Shown one piece after another: positions 34,872 to 42,958 of a stretch of DNA of 64,000 nucleotides. Every line of letters starts with the position of its first letter. The first letter of the stretch is position 1. A program made the translations under genes and the position numbers. The notes below the pieces were generated by a model. The model was given only the letters and a program-made list of their open reading frames with translations, did no database searches and was not told the DNA's origin. Origin of the DNA: CAWFQB01 sp965277875. GTDB taxonomy: Bacteria > Armatimonadota > Chthonomonadetes > Chthonomonadales > Chthonomonadaceae. Location of the stretch: positions 434,001 to 498,000 of the forward strand of contig CBDIDV010000002.1 of assembly GCA_965277875.1 (NCBI GenBank). Direction: 5' to 3'.

Positions 34872-37724
34872 ATGCACACATTTCAGGGGCGCGTCAGGGG
34901 CAGAATGTTGAGCGGCATTTGCGCCGGGGTTCTGGTGGGGGCGGCGCTGCCCCTCTACGCGCAGCGGCCAACGCCCTATTTACATGCGCCCTCCGTAGAC
35001 ACGTATGCGAAACACGACCCCGCCGGCACGACCATACTGCCGACCGGACGCCTACTTAAGCCCGTCGGCAGGCATCTGCCGCTGGCGCGGTGGCCGCACA
35101 GCCTGGTTCTCAGCCCGGACGGCAGTGTGGCCTTTGTCGCCAGTCAGGGCGTGGGCCAGTTGATAACCGACTGGCAGGGCGCAAAGCCCATAGTGACAGG
35201 TATTGCGTTTGAAACGGCCCAGGCGCAGACAGCGGGCGCGCGAGCCAGGCGACGCGCCAATGCGGGCGCGGCGGCCTTTGCCCCGGACGGCAAAACACTG
35301 TATTGGAGCAGCGGCGACAGCGGCGAAATTTATGTTGTGGACGTGCCGACCCATACCGTGAGTGGCGCGATTGCCCTCAACGGTACGCTGAACGGGCGCG
35401 TCTTTACAGACAGTTTCGCGATGGACGTTAAGCTGAGCGAAGACGGCAGGTTCCTCTACTGCGCGGATGTGACAAATTTTCGCGTGACCGTCGTAGATGT
35501 GGCGCAAAAGCGGGTTGTGGGCAGCGTGGATGTGGGACGTTATCCGTATGCGCTGGCAGTACGCGGTACGCGGGCGTATGTCGCCAACATCGGTATGTTC
35601 GCTTATGCCCCCATTCCGCGATTGTCCGACGCGGACGCCCGACGCGCCGGCGACGCCAAAACCAACGGCGCGGATGGCACGGATCCGGACAGGCGCGGCC
35701 TGACGTTTCCCGCGTATGGTTTTCCCAGCCGCGAGGCGCAAAACGGCACACGCGCTGAGGGGCGCGACATACCGGGCCTGGGCGACCCGAACGCGCCCGA
35801 AGCGTTTTCCGTATGGGGCGTGGAGGTCGCCGACCCCGCGCATCCGGTCGTCGTCAGCCGCGTCAAGACCGGCCTGCTGGTGGGGGGCGCGTCCGACACG
35901 GGCAAGAGCGTGGGCGGCAGCGCGCCCAATTTTCTGCTGATGGACACGCAGAACAGGGACGCGCTATGGGTCTCGAACGGCAACAACGACACGATTGAGC
36001 GCGTCAGCCTGTCGCGTAATGTCGTGACCCTGCGCGTCCCGCTGCGCCCCTCGCCGCTTGTGGCCCGATTGCGCGGAGTCGGGCCGTCCGGCATGGCGCA
36101 ATCGCCCGACGGCAGACGCCTGTACGTGGCCGAGTCGGGCCTGAACGCGCTGGCCGTAATTGACACACAGCGTGGGCGCGTCCTGGGACATATTCCCACG
36201 GCCTGGTATCCCTATCGTGTGTCCGTCGCGCCGGACGGCAAACATCTTGGGTGCATCTGCTTTCGGGGCTTCGGCAACGGCCCGAACGCGGGCAAAAACA
36301 TCCCGGACAGCCCGTTTCTGCACCTGAAAGGCACACTGTCCGTTTTGGACACGCCCTCGGACGCGCAGCTTGCGGACATGACGCGGGACACGCTGGCGTA
36401 CAACGGCATCGTAGACAAGTCGGAGGATCGCGCCCGCCTGTCAAGCCCGGTCATTTCTACATCCCCGCGCTCGCCCTCGCCGCAAATCAAATACGTAGTC
36501 TTTATCACCAAAGAAAACCACACTTACGACACGATCTTCGACCACATCCCCGGCGCGAATGACGACTCAAGTTTGCTGCGCTGGGGCGATCACCAGACTG
36601 TTGTGGCGCCCGGTCAGCCCACGCTCAAGGATGTGGCCGTGATGACCAACCACAACGCGCTTGCGCGGCAGTTTACCGTGAGCGACAACTTTTACATGGA
36701 GCCGGAAGCGTCGGGCGTAGGCCATCGCTGGCTGGTGGGCGTACAGCCCGACAACTTCTGCCAGATGCTGTACACGCTGGGATGGAGCTTCAAGGCCGAC
36801 AGCAGCGCGCCCGGACGCCGCGCGAGTTTTGGCAGCAACGGCAGCCTTGCGCCGGAAGATTACCCGGAAGCCGGCTCGATGTGGGAGCATTTGGCGCGGC
36901 ACAAAGTTCCTTTTCGGAATTATGGCGAGGGCTTTGAGTTCGCGGGCGTGGCCGAAGACGAAAACGAACGCCGAACGGGCGCGCGCGAAGTGGTCAACAT
37001 CCCCATGCCCAAAGCCCTCTATGACAATACCTGCCGCGAGTTTCCCATCTTCAATATGAACATCCCCGACCAATACCGCGCCTGGTGGTTCGAGCAGGAT
37101 TTTACCCGGCTGTTTTTGGAGGAAAAAGGAGAAAGGAGCAAGGAAAAAGTAGCGGGGATGTCACTTTCTCCTTTCTCTTTTCCACTTTCCCCTGCTTCCA
37201 AAATGCCGCGCTTCGTCAACATCTGTCTGTGCAACGATCATGGAACCGCGCCGAATGCGGCCAAAGGCTATCCGTACCTGGCATCGTGGATGGCGGACAA
37301 TGACCTGGCGCTGGGGCGCGTCGTGGAGTTTTTGTCGCACACGCCGTACTGGAAGAACATGGCGATCTTCGTGACGCAGGACGACGCGGGCGGCGAACCC
37401 GATCACATTGACGCGCAGCGCAGCGTTTTGTTGTGCATCAGCCCCTATGCGCGGCGCGGCTATGTGTCGCACCGGCATACCACGATTGTTAGTATGCACC
37501 GCACTCTGTACGAGATCCTGGGACTGCCGCCGCTCAACATGTTCGACGCGCTCGCCAACGATTTTTCGGACTGCTTCACGACCACGCCGGATCTTCGCCC
37601 GTACACGCATACGAACGTAGACCCGCGCATCTTCGACCCGGAACGGGCGAAAGACCCGAACGATCCGAACTACGAAAAAGCGCGGCAGACCGCCTCGATC
37701 CCCCGTGACGGCGACGATGAGTAA
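34872..37724 (+). CDS. Exported YNCE-type beta-propeller / alkaline-phosphatase-superfamily phosphoesterase
   Basis: 950 residues from ATG 34872 (GGGGGAG upstream), with a signal peptide (CAGVLVGAALPLYAQ). Residues about 40-480 are beta-propeller repeats (LVLSPDGSVAFVASQG, LYWSSGDSGEIYVVDV, LYVAESGLNALAVID, RVSVAPDGKHLG). From about residue 535 a PF04185-type phosphoesterase follows (KYVVFITKENHTYDTIFDHI; ICLCNDHG; AIFVTQDDAGGEPDHID; MHRTLYEILGL), acting on phosphodiesters or phosphomonoesters outside the cytoplasm. An in-frame purine/pyrimidine hairpin segment (about 37117-37203) adds GERSKEKVAGMSLSPFSFPL to the catalytic part. The substrate is unknown. Confidence 0.88.
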   Translation: MHTFQGRVRGRMLSGICAGVLVGAALPLYAQRPTPYLHAPSVDTYAKHDPAGTTILPTGRLLKPVGRHLPLARWPHSLVLSPDGSVAFVASQGVGQLITDWQGAKPIVTGIAFETAQAQTAGARARRRANAGAAAFAPDGKTLYWSSGDSGEIYVVDVPTHTVSGAIALNGTLNGRVFTDSFAMDVKLSEDGRFLYCADVTNFRVTVVDVAQKRVVGSVDVGRYPYALAVRGTRAYVANIGMFAYAPIPRLSDADARRAGDAKTNGADGTDPDRRGLTFPAYGFPSREAQNGTRAEGRDIPGLGDPNAPEAFSVWGVEVADPAHPVVVSRVKTGLLVGGASDTGKSVGGSAPNFLLMDTQNRDALWVSNGNNDTIERVSLSRNVVTLRVPLRPSPLVARLRGVGPSGMAQSPDGRRLYVAESGLNALAVIDTQRGRVLGHIPTAWYPYRVSVAPDGKHLGCICFRGFGNGPNAGKNIPDSPFLHLKGTLSVLDTPSDAQLADMTRDTLAYNGIVDKSEDRARLSSPVISTSPRSPSPQIKYVVFITKENHTYDTIFDHIPGANDDSSLLRWGDHQTVVAPGQPTLKDVAVMTNHNALARQFTVSDNFYMEPEASGVGHRWLVGVQPDNFCQMLYTLGWSFKADSSAPGRRASFGSNGSLAPEDYPEAGSMWEHLARHKVPFRNYGEGFEFAGVAEDENERRTGAREVVNIPMPKALYDNTCREFPIFNMNIPDQYRAWWFEQDFTRLFLEEKGERSKEKVAGMSLSPFSFPLSPASKMPRFVNICLCNDHGTAPNAAKGYPYLASWMADNDLALGRVVEFLSHTPYWKNMAIFVTQDDAGGEPDHIDAQRSVLLCISPYARRGYVSHRHTTIVSMHRTLYEILGLPPLNMFDALANDFSDCFTTTPDLRPYTHTNVDPRIFDPERAKDPNDPNYEKARQTASIPRDGDDE

Positions 37725-37773
37725 CCTGAACGCGTAGAGAGTTGTGAGCAGAACATTATAAAAGGAGTGGGAT

Positions 37774-38496
37774 ATGGCGCGGAAGATAATCGGGATAACA
37801 TGTAATACGCTAAAGGCGACGGAGAAATCCGGGCCGCGACAGACGCTGAACCGGGCGTATGTGTGGGCCATCGAGCGGGCGGGCGGCGTACCAATCATTC
37901 TGCCTGTAACGCGGGACGCGGACATCATCGCCCGCTACCTGAGCATCGTGGACGGCCTGCTGTTGTCGGGCGGCGTAGACGTAGACCCGGCCTGCTACGG
38001 CCAGCCCGCGCACCCGGAACTCGGTGAGGTAGATCATGACCGGGACGCGACCGAACTGCCGCTCATCCGCGCCGCGCTGGACGCCGACATGCCCATCTTC
38101 GCCATCTGCCGGGGCATACAAACGCTGAACGTCGCTCTGGGCGGCACACTTTATCAAGACCTGCCTTCGGAACGCCCTGGCGCCATCGGTCACGCGCAGA
38201 ACGAGCGCAAAATCGCCCGTGACGTGTGTACGCACAGCGTCGCCATCGAGCCGCACACGCGCCTTGCCGAGATCGTGGGCGCGAGCGAAATGCAGTGCAA
38301 CAGTTTTCACCATCAGGCTTTGCGCGACGTGGCCGCTCCGCTTGTCGTGACCGGCCTGGCCCCCGACGGCGTTGTCGAGGCCGTGGAAAGTCCCCGGCAT
38401 TGTTACGTGGTCGGCGTCCAGTTCCACCCCGAAGAGACCGCTCCGGTGGACGAGGCTTCCCGCCGCCTGTTCGCGGCGTTTGTGCAGGCGCTGTAA
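37774..38496 (+). CDS. Class I glutamine amidotransferase-like gamma-glutamyl hydrolase (peptidase C26)
   Basis: 240 residues. It starts ARKIIGITCNT, with GGVPIILPV, LLLSGGVDVDP, the nucleophile in IFAICRGIQTLNVALGG, and VVGVQFHPEE for the catalytic His-Glu. The order fits PuuD-like gamma-glutamyl-GABA hydrolases, which release glutamate from gamma-glutamyl amides. No polyamine genes are adjacent, so the actual substrate is open. AAAGGAGTGGG precedes the ATG. It converges on the cytochrome gene, with a perfect hairpin between them. Confidence 0.9.
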   Translation: MARKIIGITCNTLKATEKSGPRQTLNRAYVWAIERAGGVPIILPVTRDADIIARYLSIVDGLLLSGGVDVDPACYGQPAHPELGEVDHDRDATELPLIRAALDADMPIFAICRGIQTLNVALGGTLYQDLPSERPGAIGHAQNERKIARDVCTHSVAIEPHTRLAEIVGASEMQCNSFHHQALRDVAAPLVVTGLAPDGVVEAVESPRHCYVVGVQFHPEETAPVDEASRRLFAAFVQAL

Positions 38497-38544
38497 CCGC
38501 CTCCATAACGCGTAAGGCCCGCTACTTATTAGAACTATGCTGAA

Positions 38545-38592
38545 ATAAGAACCCGGCCCTGCTTTCACCCGAAAGCAGGGCCGGGTTCTTAT
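38545..38592. terminator. Bidirectional hairpin terminator
   Basis: A perfect 22-bp stem (38545-38566 with 38571-38592) closed by an ACCC loop, GC-rich in the middle and A/T-rich at the base. It lies between the convergent genes ending at 38496 and 38617 and could work in both directions, although T runs are short. Confidence 0.8.
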
Positions 38593-38616
38593 GGCCTGAT
38601 GGATGCGCGCTGCCTG

Positions 38617-38892
38617 TTACCTGGCGGCAGAGGCTGTATGCTGGGCCATGATGCGGTCATATTCCGCCCGCGTCATGTCGCCGCGCCTTACTATATAAAG
38701 GTCATCGCCGGCTTTATCGGCCATTGCCCGGAGCGTTTTCGCGTCGGAATGGCAGGCAACGCAGCTGACTTCGGGCGGCGGTTTGGGATGATCCAGAGCG
38801 TACAGCGCTCTCCATTCCCAGAGCCCCGTTGTGGAGGCGAAAACAGCGATGGTTGTCAGCGCGATGCGCGGCGAAACTCGGATGTTTTTCAT
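38617..38892 (-). CDS. Small exported c-type haem protein (one CxxCH)
   Basis: 91 residues with an N-terminal signal or anchor (ISPRIAL-like hydrophobic stretch to about residue 30) and one haem-attachment motif, VSCVACHSD, near residue 43. The C-terminal part, DKAGDDLYIVRRGDMTRAEYDRIMAQ, contains a possible methionine ligand. It is shorter than most monohaem cytochromes. It is the last gene of a minus-strand group with a small lipoprotein and a DUF1559 protein; the link to them is by position only. Confidence 0.7.
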   Translation of the reverse strand: MKNIRVSPRIALTTIAVFASTTGLWEWRALYALDHPKPPPEVSCVACHSDAKTLRAMADKAGDDLYIVRRGDMTRAEYDRIMAQHTASAAR

Positions 38893-38926
38893 GGGATTAT
38901 TCTCATGGTACTTACGCCGAGAGTGG

Positions 38927-39088
38927 TTATTCGCCCCTCTTATCCTTGCGCTCCTGCACGGTCAGGCCGCGTCCCGGATCTTTGGGATCTGGGGCCTGAT
39001 CCTGCTTGCTGCCGCCGCAGCCTGCCATGCACAGCCCGCAGACCATGCAGCACAACGACGCGAGTACGACTTTATTGAGGTGTTTCAT
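38927..39088 (-). CDS. Small lipoprotein, 53 residues
   Basis: The frame from ATG 39088 encodes MKHLNKVVLASLCC..., with a lipobox LCMAGC at residues 19-24. A short charged tail follows (GGSKQDQAPDPKDPGRG, ending KDKRGE). AAGGAAG lies upstream at a normal distance. It would be lipidated by the Lgt/LspA pair encoded at 33030-34638. The gene lies between DUF1559 (78 nt) and the haem protein (34 nt) on the same strand. Its role is unknown. Confidence 0.75.
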   Translation of the reverse strand: MKHLNKVVLASLCCMVCGLCMAGCGGSKQDQAPDPKDPGRGLTVQERKDKRGE

Positions 39089-39166
39089 GTCGGTTCTTCC
39101 TTTGTGATTACCTGCCTGGTTTCGATTAGTGCGGGTAAATAGTCGGCTTTAGTAGCGGGTTTTACA

Positions 39167-40084
39167 CTAATCAGGCATCATGCAGTGTCCGCCCGGCGCA
39201 TTGTTGCCCGCGCCGCATTGCGGCCAGTTGGCGTCCATATACGCGCCTATCTGGTTGCAGGGCATGGCGGGGATCTGGCTGCTGACGTTGTCGCCGGTCG
39301 CGCTGTCGCCGGGATCGCCGGGATCGCCCGCATACGTAGCCGTGGGATCAGCACAATAGTAAGAGACCTGGGTGGTGTCACGCGGGCGGGCGAAGCGGTG
39401 ATTTTCCGCGCCTTCCATCCAGCCTGCTTTGAAGGCAACGCTCTTGGCGTGACCGTCCGCAAAGCCCCAGTTGAAGCGTCCGCCGCTGTGGCGCAGGCTG
39501 CCGTTGGTCGTGCCGGTGAACTTGCACAGCAGGAAGGTCATGGTTCCCGTAATACGGGGCGTGTCGTAAGAGTCGCCGAACGCGAACATCTGCGCCGGGG
39601 CTGTGATGGCGGCAAGCGTGATGCCGGGAATAAACTTGCTTGTGGTGCCGGGGAGGTACTGCTGACCCAGGAGCAGACCGCCGCCACGCCGCTGGATCGG
39701 CCCCCAGTTGTAGCCGTAGCCGACCTCCAGGGTGGAGGCGGCGGGCCGGATCAGGGGAGAGTAGGTATCGCCCGTGTCCACGCGATCCGGGCAGAAGAAC
39801 AGTTGGCCGTTCTTGACATACGGGTACAGGTGATCGTAAAAATCGCCGGACGAGCCGCCGAGGCTGGGTGTCGTCTCGTCATAATCCTGTACATACATGT
39901 AGAAGGAAGTGCCGATCTGCTTGACGTTGCTTAGGCAGGCGGTCTGACGCGCTTTTTCGCGCGCCTGCGCGAAGACCGGGAACAGAATGGCGGCCAGGAT
40001 AGCGATAATGGCGATCACGACAAGCAGTTCGATCAGCGTAAATGCTGACCGGCGCGCAAAGCGGGGGGATTGATTCGGGTTCAT
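39167..40084 (-). CDS. DUF1559 prepilin-like protein (type II secretion G-like)
   Basis: 305 residues from ATG 40084 (AGGAG upstream). The type IV prepilin N-terminus is clear: RRSAFTLIELLVVIAIIAIL, with cleavage expected before the Phe. Then comes ILFPVFAQAREKARQTACL, and NVKQIG...MYVQDYDET. The C-terminal half has the DUF1559 'WGFADGHAKSV' H-x-G segment, preceded by SLRHSGGRFN. Such proteins occur in many copies in Armatimonadota and Planctomycetes and are thought to form pseudopili or surface structures. An 11-bp-phased repeat array lies about 60-120 nt upstream (40142-40201), and a TATACT -10 at 40125-40130 on this strand. Confidence 0.92.
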   Translation of the reverse strand: MNPNQSPRFARRSAFTLIELLVVIAIIAILAAILFPVFAQAREKARQTACLSNVKQIGTSFYMYVQDYDETTPSLGGSSGDFYDHLYPYVKNGQLFFCPDRVDTGDTYSPLIRPAASTLEVGYGYNWGPIQRRGGGLLLGQQYLPGTTSKFIPGITLAAITAPAQMFAFGDSYDTPRITGTMTFLLCKFTGTTNGSLRHSGGRFNWGFADGHAKSVAFKAGWMEGAENHRFARPRDTTQVSYYCADPTATYAGDPGDPGDSATGDNVSSQIPAMPCNQIGAYMDANWPQCGAGNNAPGGHCMMPD

Positions 40085-40141
40085 AAACACTCCTTTGGAT
40101 GCACTGAGGGACAAGATCGCATCCAGTATAGCGGCAGGGTG

Positions 40142-40201
40142 TTAAGGCGCGGTTAAGACAGGTTTAAGATTACATTAAGTATTCTTGCAGGGTTCTTGCA
40201 G
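40142..40201. promoter_or_regulatory. 11-bp-phased direct-repeat array, probable response-regulator site
   Basis: TTAAG occurs at 40142, 40153, 40164 and 40175, and TGCAG at 40186 and 40197: six half-sites spaced exactly 11 bp. This period is that of PhoB/PhoP/OmpR-type winged-helix dimers binding tandem direct repeats. The array sits directly upstream of the TATACT -10 (40125-40130, minus strand) of the DUF1559 operon. Confidence 0.7.
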
Positions 40202-40469
40202 GATAATGGTTATTGAGGCGATAGCCGATAGTGAAGGGAGCAGGGGACATACGAAGCGGGCAAAAAGAAACCCGCGCCTACACCCATACGGGCGTTCGGC
40301 ACAGGCTCCGTCGAATACGACGGATTTTCTATAAAGGAGGACATGCGCTATTTACAGAACGATTTCGGCGCAAATAATGTTCCGCCAATGATGTAAATTA
40401 GGCGTTAAGATATAGTTTGGCTGCCACAAACAGGCATTCAATGCGAATTCCGAGTGCAGTGGAGAGAAG
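40202..40469. other. Gene-free spacer with small hairpins
   Basis: GCGGG/CCCGC (near 40256-40275) and CCGTCG-AATA-CGACGG followed by ATTTTC (40308-40328) can form hairpins; the second looks like a weak terminator. A 17-codon frame at 40343-40396 follows AAAGGAGG, but the spacing to its ATG is only 2 nt. I see no other gene. Confidence 0.4.
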
Positions 40470-41999
40470 TTAATGCACTGTGACTGCGGGCGGGGTTTCT
40501 AACGCGGCGATCTCCAGCGTGGATACCGTGCCGGTTTCCAGGTCCAGTAGGCGGATGCTATGATTGTTGGTATCGGTGATGTAGCATTTGCCGTTTGTCA
40601 CGCTCAGTCCGCCGGGTTCGGCGAACTGCGCGAGAGTGTGCGGCCCATTCGCCATGCCCGCCTGCCCCGTACCCGCTAATGTCGTGACGTGTCCCGTCGT
40701 GGTGTCCAGCAGCTTGATCTTGTGGTTGTACGTGTCGGCGATATAAACGCGATGCCCCTGGCAGCAGACGCCCTGCGGGTGCTGCAATCGCGCTTCCAAG
40801 TTTTGCCCGTCCTGGTCGCCCCACGCGAACAGATCGCCGCCCGTAAGCGTTGTCACTGTTCGCTTTGCGTCCAGTTCTATGCGGCGAATGCTGCTGCTTT
40901 CACTGTCCACGACATAAAGAAGTTCGCCATCCGTGCAGAGGCCCGTCGGCTGCGCGAACGCGGAGTGACTGCCCATTGCGTCCACGCGGGCCTCGCGCCC
41001 ACCCCCCGCAAACGGCGTTATGTCACCGCTTTGCACATCGTAGCGCCATATCTGATGCGCCCCTGCCATTGCGATGTATAAATGCCCATGTTCCGTCTGG
41101 TTGTAGCAGATGTCCCAGGGCGAGGCGAGCGGGGTTTGCAAGCCTGATCCGCCTCCGCTGCGGGGTCTGGCCTGCGCGCCTGTTCCTGCAAGGGTCGTCA
41201 CCGTTTGTTTCGCAAGGTCTACGCGGCGCAGCAGATGATTGCCCGTATCGCACACCCACAGCGTATCTCCGACAAGCGTCATGCCCTGCGGCTGTGCAAA
41301 ACTCGCTTTGTCGAACGCGCCGTCCGCGCGTCCCGACGCGCCGCTGCCGATCACGACGCTGCGCCTGCCGTCCAGGTCGCACGCAATGAGGCGATCATGC
41401 CCCGTGTCGGCGATATACAGGCGTTCGCGCAACGGATCGGCAACGATCTTGCCGGGAAAGCGCAATCGCGTGTCGTCGGGACGAATACCGGATGAAGGAG
41501 AAGCCGGGTTCTGCGGGCGTGGCCTCGCCGCTTTTCGGTCTTCTACATCCCCTAGCAGCCGCGTCACAGCTTTCTCCAGAACGTCACGCTGCCCCTCACC
41601 CGATACGCTGCCGACGACATACCCTTCGGCATCAATCACGACAAAGGTAGGCCACGCATGAACCGCATACGCCTGCCACACCTTGTAATCGTCGTCGCGC
41701 ACAACGGCATGATGAACGCCCAATCGCGCTATGGCGTCGCGCACACTGCCCGCGTTTTTCTCGTTGTCGAATTTGCCGGAATGGACGCCGATGATGACAA
41801 GGGGACGGCCCGCGTACTTCGCTTCCAGATAGGCCAGATCGGGCAGGACGTGCAGGCAGTTGATGCAGCCATACGTCCAGAAGTCGAGCAGCACGACGCA
41901 GCCGCGCTGATCGGCAAGCGACAGGGCTTTGCCGTCCGTGTTCAGCCACAGGGCGGGGTCGGTCGGAAGCTGCGGGGCGCGGACGCGGGGTTCGTTCAT
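40470..41999 (-). CDS. Thioredoxin-like/NHL-repeat protein (NHLRC2-like)
   Basis: 509 residues. The N-terminal thioredoxin fold has LLDFWTYGCINCLHVLPDL (a CINC redox pair near residues 45-48) and the cis-Pro segment AWPTFVVID. After a linker (about residue 175), five or six NHL beta-propeller blades follow (LYIADTGHDRLIACDLDG, LWVCDTGNHLLRRVDL, VYIADTYNHKIKLLDT, CYITDTNNHSIRLLDL). No signal peptide is seen, so it is probably cytosolic. Human NHLRC2 has the same order; the bacterial role is unproven, perhaps redox handling of bound partners. Confidence 0.88.
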   Translation of the reverse strand: MNEPRVRAPQLPTDPALWLNTDGKALSLADQRGCVVLLDFWTYGCINCLHVLPDLAYLEAKYAGRPLVIIGVHSGKFDNEKNAGSVRDAIARLGVHHAVVRDDDYKVWQAYAVHAWPTFVVIDAEGYVVGSVSGEGQRDVLEKAVTRLLGDVEDRKAARPRPQNPASPSSGIRPDDTRLRFPGKIVADPLRERLYIADTGHDRLIACDLDGRRSVVIGSGASGRADGAFDKASFAQPQGMTLVGDTLWVCDTGNHLLRRVDLAKQTVTTLAGTGAQARPRSGGGSGLQTPLASPWDICYNQTEHGHLYIAMAGAHQIWRYDVQSGDITPFAGGGREARVDAMGSHSAFAQPTGLCTDGELLYVVDSESSSIRRIELDAKRTVTTLTGGDLFAWGDQDGQNLEARLQHPQGVCCQGHRVYIADTYNHKIKLLDTTTGHVTTLAGTGQAGMANGPHTLAQFAEPGGLSVTNGKCYITDTNNHSIRLLDLETGTVSTLEIAALETPPAVTVH

Positions 42000-42104
42000 T
42001 GCAGGTTCGCTCGCCTTCTTCCCTCTTCCAAGTTTGAGAGAGGGGCAGGAGTTTATTTGCCTTTTCCCTGTCCTAAATTGAGAGGGATGGTTAAGGGGGC
42101 TTTT

Positions 42105-42923
42105 CTAATACCGTGCCAGTAGGACATCTACGGCGCGGGCGAAACTCGTTTCGGGGTCGCCCGGAGGCGCGATCAGGTCCGCTACGCCCTGCGCGCTCGG
42201 TCGGGCGTGATCCATCGCCACGCCCAGGCCCGCCCATCGGATCATGGTCACATCGTTATTGCCGTCGCCGAAGGCCAGCGTTTGGGCCTGCGTGATGCCG
42301 TAATGCCGCGCCACGGCCTCCAACCCCACCGCTTTGCTCACGCCATACGCCATGAACTCCAAATATTCGGGGTCGGAAATCAGAATTTCCAGCCGTCCGG
42401 CATACCGCGCCTGCTGAATGGGCAGCAGGGACTGCGCCTCGTTTGCCTCGCATACCCAGATGATCTTCTGGGGCGTGTCGCCCGCAAGCCGTGTCAGGTC
42501 GCCTTTGAGCGTTACCTTGCTGCCCGTGCGGAACTCGTACAGGTCGGTGAACGGCGTTTGTTCGCGGGCAAAGGTGTCATTGATGTTGTAGACCATCTGC
42601 GTGATGCCGCGCTCGGTTCCGTCCCGCGTGACATCTATGGCAAGGTCGGCGTCCATCAGATGCCGGTGCAGAATGTCGCCGGTTTCGGCATTACGCGCCA
42701 GTGCGCCCTGACACGAGATGATCGGCCCTTCCAGATTTAGCAATCTGTGAAAGCGCAGCATGTTCTCGTGCCGCCGCCCCGACGCGAGGACGACGCGAAC
42801 GCCCGCATCGCGCAGGTTCTGCACGGCTTGCGCGTTCGCCGCGCTGATTTGCTTATCCGGGCCGAGCAGCGTGTCATCGAGATCAATGGCGGCAATTTTA
42901 TAGGGAAAAGAAGAGGCGGTAAT
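42105..42923 (-). CDS. Cof-type HAD phosphatase, apparent AUU start
   Basis: 272 residues if started at ATT 42923. The catalytic motif I, IAAIDLDDTLLGPD, lies upstream of the first canonical start (GTG 42824), so the protein must begin earlier. Between the in-frame TAG just upstream and motif I there is no ATG, GTG or TTG. An ATT at 42923 has AAGGAG 8 nt before it. Motif II is VVLASGRRHENML, and the motif IV segment is TLAFGDGNNDVTMIRWAGLGVAM, with KAVGLEAVARHYG as usual for type IIB caps. Such enzymes dephosphorylate sugar phosphates or nucleotides. Confidence 0.85.
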   Translation of the reverse strand: MTASSFPYKIAAIDLDDTLLGPDKQISAANAQAVQNLRDAGVRVVLASGRRHENMLRFHRLLNLEGPIISCQGALARNAETGDILHRHLMDADLAIDVTRDGTERGITQMVYNINDTFAREQTPFTDLYEFRTGSKVTLKGDLTRLAGDTPQKIIWVCEANEAQSLLPIQQARYAGRLEILISDPEYLEFMAYGVSKAVGLEAVARHYGITQAQTLAFGDGNNDVTMIRWAGLGVAMDHARPSAQGVADLIAPPGDPETSFARAVDVLLARY

Positions 42924-42958
42924 GGTTCCAACTCCTTGAAGATGTTTTAGCTATGTTG

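Noticed and set aside
40343..40396. 17-codon leader peptide frame after AAAGGAGG
   Set aside because: Only 2 nt separate the ribosome site from the ATG and there is no downstream gene on that strand, so it is probably chance.
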